This document shows, piece after piece, positions 61,298 to 64,000 of a stretch of DNA of 64,000 bases (position 1 is its first letter; every line of letters starts with the position of its first letter). Origin of the DNA: Halobacteriovorax marinus SJ (lineage in GTDB: Bacteria; Bdellovibrionota; Bacteriovoracia; Bacteriovoracales; Bacteriovoracaceae); assembly GCF_000210915.2 (NCBI RefSeq), contig NC_016620.1:372001-436000 (forward strand). The letters run 5' to 3'. Position numbers and translations under genes: made by a program. Under the pieces are notes generated by a model, which saw only the letters and a list, made by a program, of their open reading frames with translations, ran no database searches and had not been told where the DNA came from.

Positions 61298-62319
61298 GTA
61301 TATTGGTATCCTATTGTGAAAGCGTTTTGGGCCATCGTTTCTTTTTCATTTGAGAAACTCGACTGACCAGGTAGTTCACCTTTTGTAGATGTTCGAATAA
61401 ATGATCTATCAAATCCTAGAGAGATATTGCCGTACTTCGTATGGTATACAGACTCAAGTCCTGCTTGCCACGAGAGACTCGAAAAGTTCGCTTCACTTTC
61501 AGAGGAGGTTGCACTAAAGAATAGTGATTTCTTCACTGCAAACTGTGTATTAAAAGTAAAGTTTCCTGTCTTGTAAAAGTCATATTTAATTGTTGGTCCA
61601 ATAGAAAAAGATTTCCAAGTAACAGAGTCACTTTCACCCTCTGCTTTTCCGGTTTGAAAATCAAAGACGAAACCAATATCAATTGGAAGAAGAGAGTTGA
61701 AATATCCTTTTAGACTCAGTGAATTTGAAGCCGCTGTTTCTAAACTATCGTCCGTAAGAATATTAAACGATGAATAGTTAGTACTTTCATTGCGATAGAG
61801 AATATGAAATTCAAAAGGAATATTGCTATCAACAATATTGTACTTACTTTGCATAGGGTAAGTCTCATTGCCTGGTATTGTTGGACGAAGCTTAATCACT
61901 TCTTCGATGAATACAAGATTTTTAGTAAGCGTTTTATATTTTTCCTTATTATCTTTGTTATAAATATATGACCACTTCCCACCGTAGTAGACCTCTCTAG
62001 CGTTAACATAGATTTTTTCAGGGTTAGAAATGACCTTTTCACTTTCAAGAGAGTGAAGGTGTGACTCTTTTTTTAAAACTGCGTAGAGCTTCTTAGGAGT
62101 CGTAGGACTTTGTCTGATAAATTCCTTCGGTTTGTACTTTTTATATTTTTGGTTATCGATATTGAGAACATCAGAAAGTGAATCTAGATTTTGAAAGCTT
62201 ATATCTTCGTCTAGGAACTGATCGAGCACATCAGTGGAAGGCTCAACAATGACAATATCATTGGCGAAGGTATTGCTTATTGATAAGGCCATAATAAAAA
62301 TACTAATTATTGTCTTCAA
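61285..62319 (-). CDS. Exported SH3-plus-barrel outer-membrane-like protein (paralog)
   Basis: A 344-aa exported protein similar in layout to the gene downstream: signal peptide (IISIFIMALSISNTFA), SH3-like region with KLYAVLKKESHLHSLESEKV and GKWSYIYN, and a C-terminal beta-barrel-like part with SFSIGPTIKYDFYKTGNFT and AFTIGYQYTWML at the end. The likely start is TTG 62319 after the Nudix gene overlap; the longer frame begins inside that gene. The two paralogs overlap by 13 bp and should be co-expressed. Confidence 0.72.
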   Translation of the reverse strand: MKTIISIFIMALSISNTFANDIVIVEPSTDVLDQFLDEDISFQNLDSLSDVLNIDNQKYKKYKPKEFIRQSPTTPKKLYAVLKKESHLHSLESEKVISNPEKIYVNAREVYYGGKWSYIYNKDNKEKYKTLTKNLVFIEEVIKLRPTIPGNETYPMQSKYNIVDSNIPFEFHILYRNESTNYSSFNILTDDSLETAASNSLSLKGYFNSLLPIDIGFVFDFQTGKAEGESDSVTWKSFSIGPTIKYDFYKTGNFTFNTQFAVKKSLFFSATSSESEANFSSLSWQAGLESVYHTKYGNISLGFDRSFIRTSTKGELPGQSSFSNEKETMAQNAFTIGYQYTWML

Positions 62320-62728
62320 TCCAATCTCTCGCTGTAGTATATGATTTCCAATTACTTTCAAATCCAAAGCTCTCTTTCGTTAAATCATTTAAGTAAACCC
62401 ATTTGAAGTCTTGATGTTCTTCTTCTGATATTTTTACTTCTACACTCTCTTCAACTTTAGCTAGAAAGACTTTTTCAATAACATCTTTTCCCCATCTATC
62501 GCGAAACTCAAATTGAAGGTTTAATTCAATTAACTCACTTTGAATCCCTGTCTCTTCTTCTAATTCCCTTTGGGCCGCGCTATAAAAAGTTTCACCTTCA
62601 TCAACAGAGCCTGTGACATTTTGCCAATGTTCATCTCTATCTTTTTTGGTTTGCAATAAAAGTAATTGATTAAGTTCTTCGCCTCCAATTACTACAACCT
62701 GAACTTTCCGATGCTTTGTGTTTTCCAT
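62303..62728 (-). CDS. Nudix hydrolase (NudB-like)
   Basis: A 141-aa hydrolase of nucleoside-diphosphate-linked compounds. The Nudix box is complete: GSVDEGETFYSAAQRELEEETGI (G-x5-E-x7-R-E-x-x-E-E-x-G-I). The first strand (HRKVQVVVIGGEELNQLLLLQ) and EHQDFKWVYLND fit NudB-like dihydroneopterin triphosphate pyrophosphatases, a role in folate synthesis. Start at ATG 62728 is preferred: a TATAAT lies 6 bp upstream and the longer frame (62845) adds no family residues. Its end overlaps the SH3-barrel gene. Confidence 0.9.
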   Translation of the reverse strand: MENTKHRKVQVVVIGGEELNQLLLLQTKKDRDEHWQNVTGSVDEGETFYSAAQRELEEETGIQSELIELNLQFEFRDRWGKDVIEKVFLAKVEESVEVKISEEEHQDFKWVYLNDLTKESFGFESNWKSYTTARDWIEDNN

Positions 62729-62734
62729 GTCTCT

Positions 62735-62762
62735 ATTATAACCCCATACGCAAATCTGATAA
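62735..62762 (-). promoter_or_regulatory. Sigma70-type promoter, leaderless geometry (Nudix gene)
   Basis: On the minus strand: -35 TTATCA (62762-62757), 16-bp spacer, perfect -10 TATAAT (62740-62735), then 6 bp to the ATG at 62728. No Shine-Dalgarno lies in the gap. Confidence 0.55.
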
Positions 62763-62882
62763 GTTAGCGGATAAAATGTTTTACGCATAGCGTCTTTTGG
62801 CCATTTTACGACCATATTTTTATGCCAATGGGGACGCTGATTCATTGCTACTCAGTGTGCAAAATGATATGAATATAGAACT

Positions 62883-63545
62883 ATGGCGGACATAAACAAC
62901 TTTTTACACACACTCGCGACGTGCCTGCCGGGATTTTTAATTGGAGTCGTATTTCATGAATACGCCCATGCTTTTGTTGCCACAAAATTTGGCGACGATA
63001 CTCCCGAGCGTTACGGTCGACTAACTCTAAATCCTGCTTCTCATGCTGACATCATGGGAACGGTAATATTTCCACTCGGATTAATGTTCTTTGGTATGAC
63101 TCCTTTTGGTTGGGCCAAGCCAGTTCCTGTGAATCCAGCACGTTTTAAAAAGTATAGAATGGGATCTTTCTGGGTTGCCTTTGCTGGACCTGGGGCAAAT
63201 ATCATAATCTCAATCTTGAGTTCATTTCTCTTTGTACTCATAACTTTAAAAATGCCTGAGACGATCTCTTTCAAAGAGGCTCTTGTGCAAATGTTAAGGT
63301 ACTCGATTCTTATAAACTTAGTTTTAGCAGTCTTTAATCTCATACCATTTCCACCTTTAGATGGATCAAAAATGGTTATGGCCTACTTAGATTACAATGC
63401 TGCAAGAAAATATGAAGAGCTACAGCGCTTCACATTCATTTTCTTTATTTTACTGTGGACGACAAATATTTTCTCGTATCTCTTAAGACCAGTCTTTGCC
63501 TTGTCTGATTTGATTACGGGATTATTTTTTATGCTACTCAACTAG
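62883..63545 (+). CDS. Site-2 protease-like M50 metalloprotease
   Basis: A 220-aa intramembrane protease. The zinc motif is FHEYAHAF (H-E-x-x-H) in the first helix pair, and the second ligand lies in NLIPFPPLDGSKM (N-x-x-P-x-P-x-x-D-G), the standard S2P signature. Four to six membrane segments. It is followed 17 bp later by scpA, the usual neighbour of this subfamily. It may cleave membrane-bound regulators; substrates unknown. Confidence 0.9.
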   Translation: MADINNFLHTLATCLPGFLIGVVFHEYAHAFVATKFGDDTPERYGRLTLNPASHADIMGTVIFPLGLMFFGMTPFGWAKPVPVNPARFKKYRMGSFWVAFAGPGANIIISILSSFLFVLITLKMPETISFKEALVQMLRYSILINLVLAVFNLIPFPPLDGSKMVMAYLDYNAARKYEELQRFTFIFFILLWTTNIFSYLLRPVFALSDLITGLFFMLLN

Positions 63546-63561
63546 CGAACGGAGTATTTGA

Positions 63562-64000
63562 TGCTGGATACAACTATTCAGGTTAAAACAGATAATTTTG
63601 ATGGACCACTTGGTCTACTTCTTTTACTCGTTCAAAAAGAAGAGATGAGTGTAAAAGACTTAGATTTAACTAAGATCACGAGCCAGTACCTTGGTTATAT
63701 TGCCGAGATGAGAGAGCTCAATTTTGATGTCGCTGGGGACTATCTCTATCTTGCGGCAACACTACTTCTGCTAAAGTCAAAGAACTGCATCACTGAAGAA
63801 GAGCAAGAGAGATTAAAGGATCAATTAGGTGAAGGAGAAGGTTTAAATATTACTTCTCAAGCCGAGTTAATTAGAAGATTAGAGGAATTACAGCACTTCC
63901 AGAAAATGGGGGAGAAGCTGTGGGGATTACCAAGGCAAAATGAAGATATTTTTGTTAAGCCAAAAGTAAATAGAAAGGCCATTGTGAATTCAATTTTAAC
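63562..64000 (+). CDS. scpA: Segregation and condensation protein A, ScpA (3' end outside window)
   Basis: The kleisin subunit of the SMC-ScpAB condensin that organises the chromosome. The start ATG 63562 is preceded by CGGAGT and gives LDTTIQVKTDNFDGPLGLLLLLVQKEEMSVKDLDLTKIT (split), the canonical ScpA opening FxGPLxLLLxLI followed by the I/V-x-D-L motif. DYLYLAATLLLLKSK is also typical. It continues past the end of the window with 146 codons seen. Confidence 0.95.

Noticed and set aside
1-64000. Transposases, integrases, tRNA-linked attachment sites or CRISPR arrays marking the glycan region as a mobile island
   Set aside because: None seen on either strand. The glycan region may still be acquired, but its left border is outside the window.

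Overview
The window reads as one contiguous chromosomal segment of a low-GC Gram-negative bacterium. Outer-membrane barrel proteins, a lipoprotein, Wzx/Und-P glycan genes, the trmB-dnaG-rpoD housekeeping block and a site-2 protease next to scpA together suggest Bdellovibrionota, for example a Bacteriovorax/Halobacteriovorax-like predator. That taxonomic guess is inference from gene order, composition and protein flavour, not a database result. No rRNA, tRNA, CRISPR array, insertion sequence or phage gene was seen.

Positions 1-43000 are one very large surface-glycan region. It opens with a complete pseudaminic acid pathway (pseB, pseC, pseH, pseI, pseF, pseG) interleaved with an amidation module (HisH-like, HisF-like, PseA). 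This should give CMP-pseudaminic acid carrying an acetamidino group. An LIC12162-type putative transferase and a Wzx flippase follow. Next come two short blocks of sugar-tailoring dehydrogenases, a cupin epimerase and glycosyltransferases, then a minus-strand operon holding a polyprenyl-P hexose-1-P transferase (chain initiation), a second Wzx, a GT4 and a Dpm1-like GT2. Positions 20607-25616 encode rfbH-rfbE-rfbF-rfbG plus a likely 4-reductase, the CDP-3,6-dideoxyhexose (paratose/tyvelose) pathway. Positions 25594-36678 hold six multi-membrane GT-C type proteins, one of them broken by an in-frame amber codon, with a second Dpm1-like GT2. An inferred scheme is that the Dpm1-like enzymes make polyprenyl-phosphate sugars that the GT-C enzymes use on the periplasmic face. 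The region closes with GT2/GT9 transferases and a set of sugar-acid genes (SIS isomerase, 2-hydroxyacid dehydrogenase, HpcH aldolase, Gfo/Idh oxidoreductase).

Positions 43104-64000 are ordinary chromosome: a SWIM-SNF2 helicase, a large lipoprotein, an OmpR-type regulator, the trmB-dnaG-rpoD block (minus strand), several secreted proteins (M23-like, His-rich anchored, possible Cys-hydrolase, periplasmic solute-binding), a DegT aminotransferase, small hypothetical proteins, two tandem SH3-plus-barrel proteins, a Nudix hydrolase, an M50 protease and the start of scpA.

Three sequence-level observations stand out. First, a mirror-symmetric divergent promoter between 37453 and 37520 has both -35 boxes inside one palindrome and both -10 boxes exactly 6 nt before the ATG, which implies two leaderless mRNAs; several other genes here show the same -10/ATG geometry. 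Second, a SIS-domain gene has a good promoter and Shine-Dalgarno but GTT where its start codon should be. Third, a GT22-like gene is cut by a single TAG at a position that is Trp in its two neighbouring paralogs.
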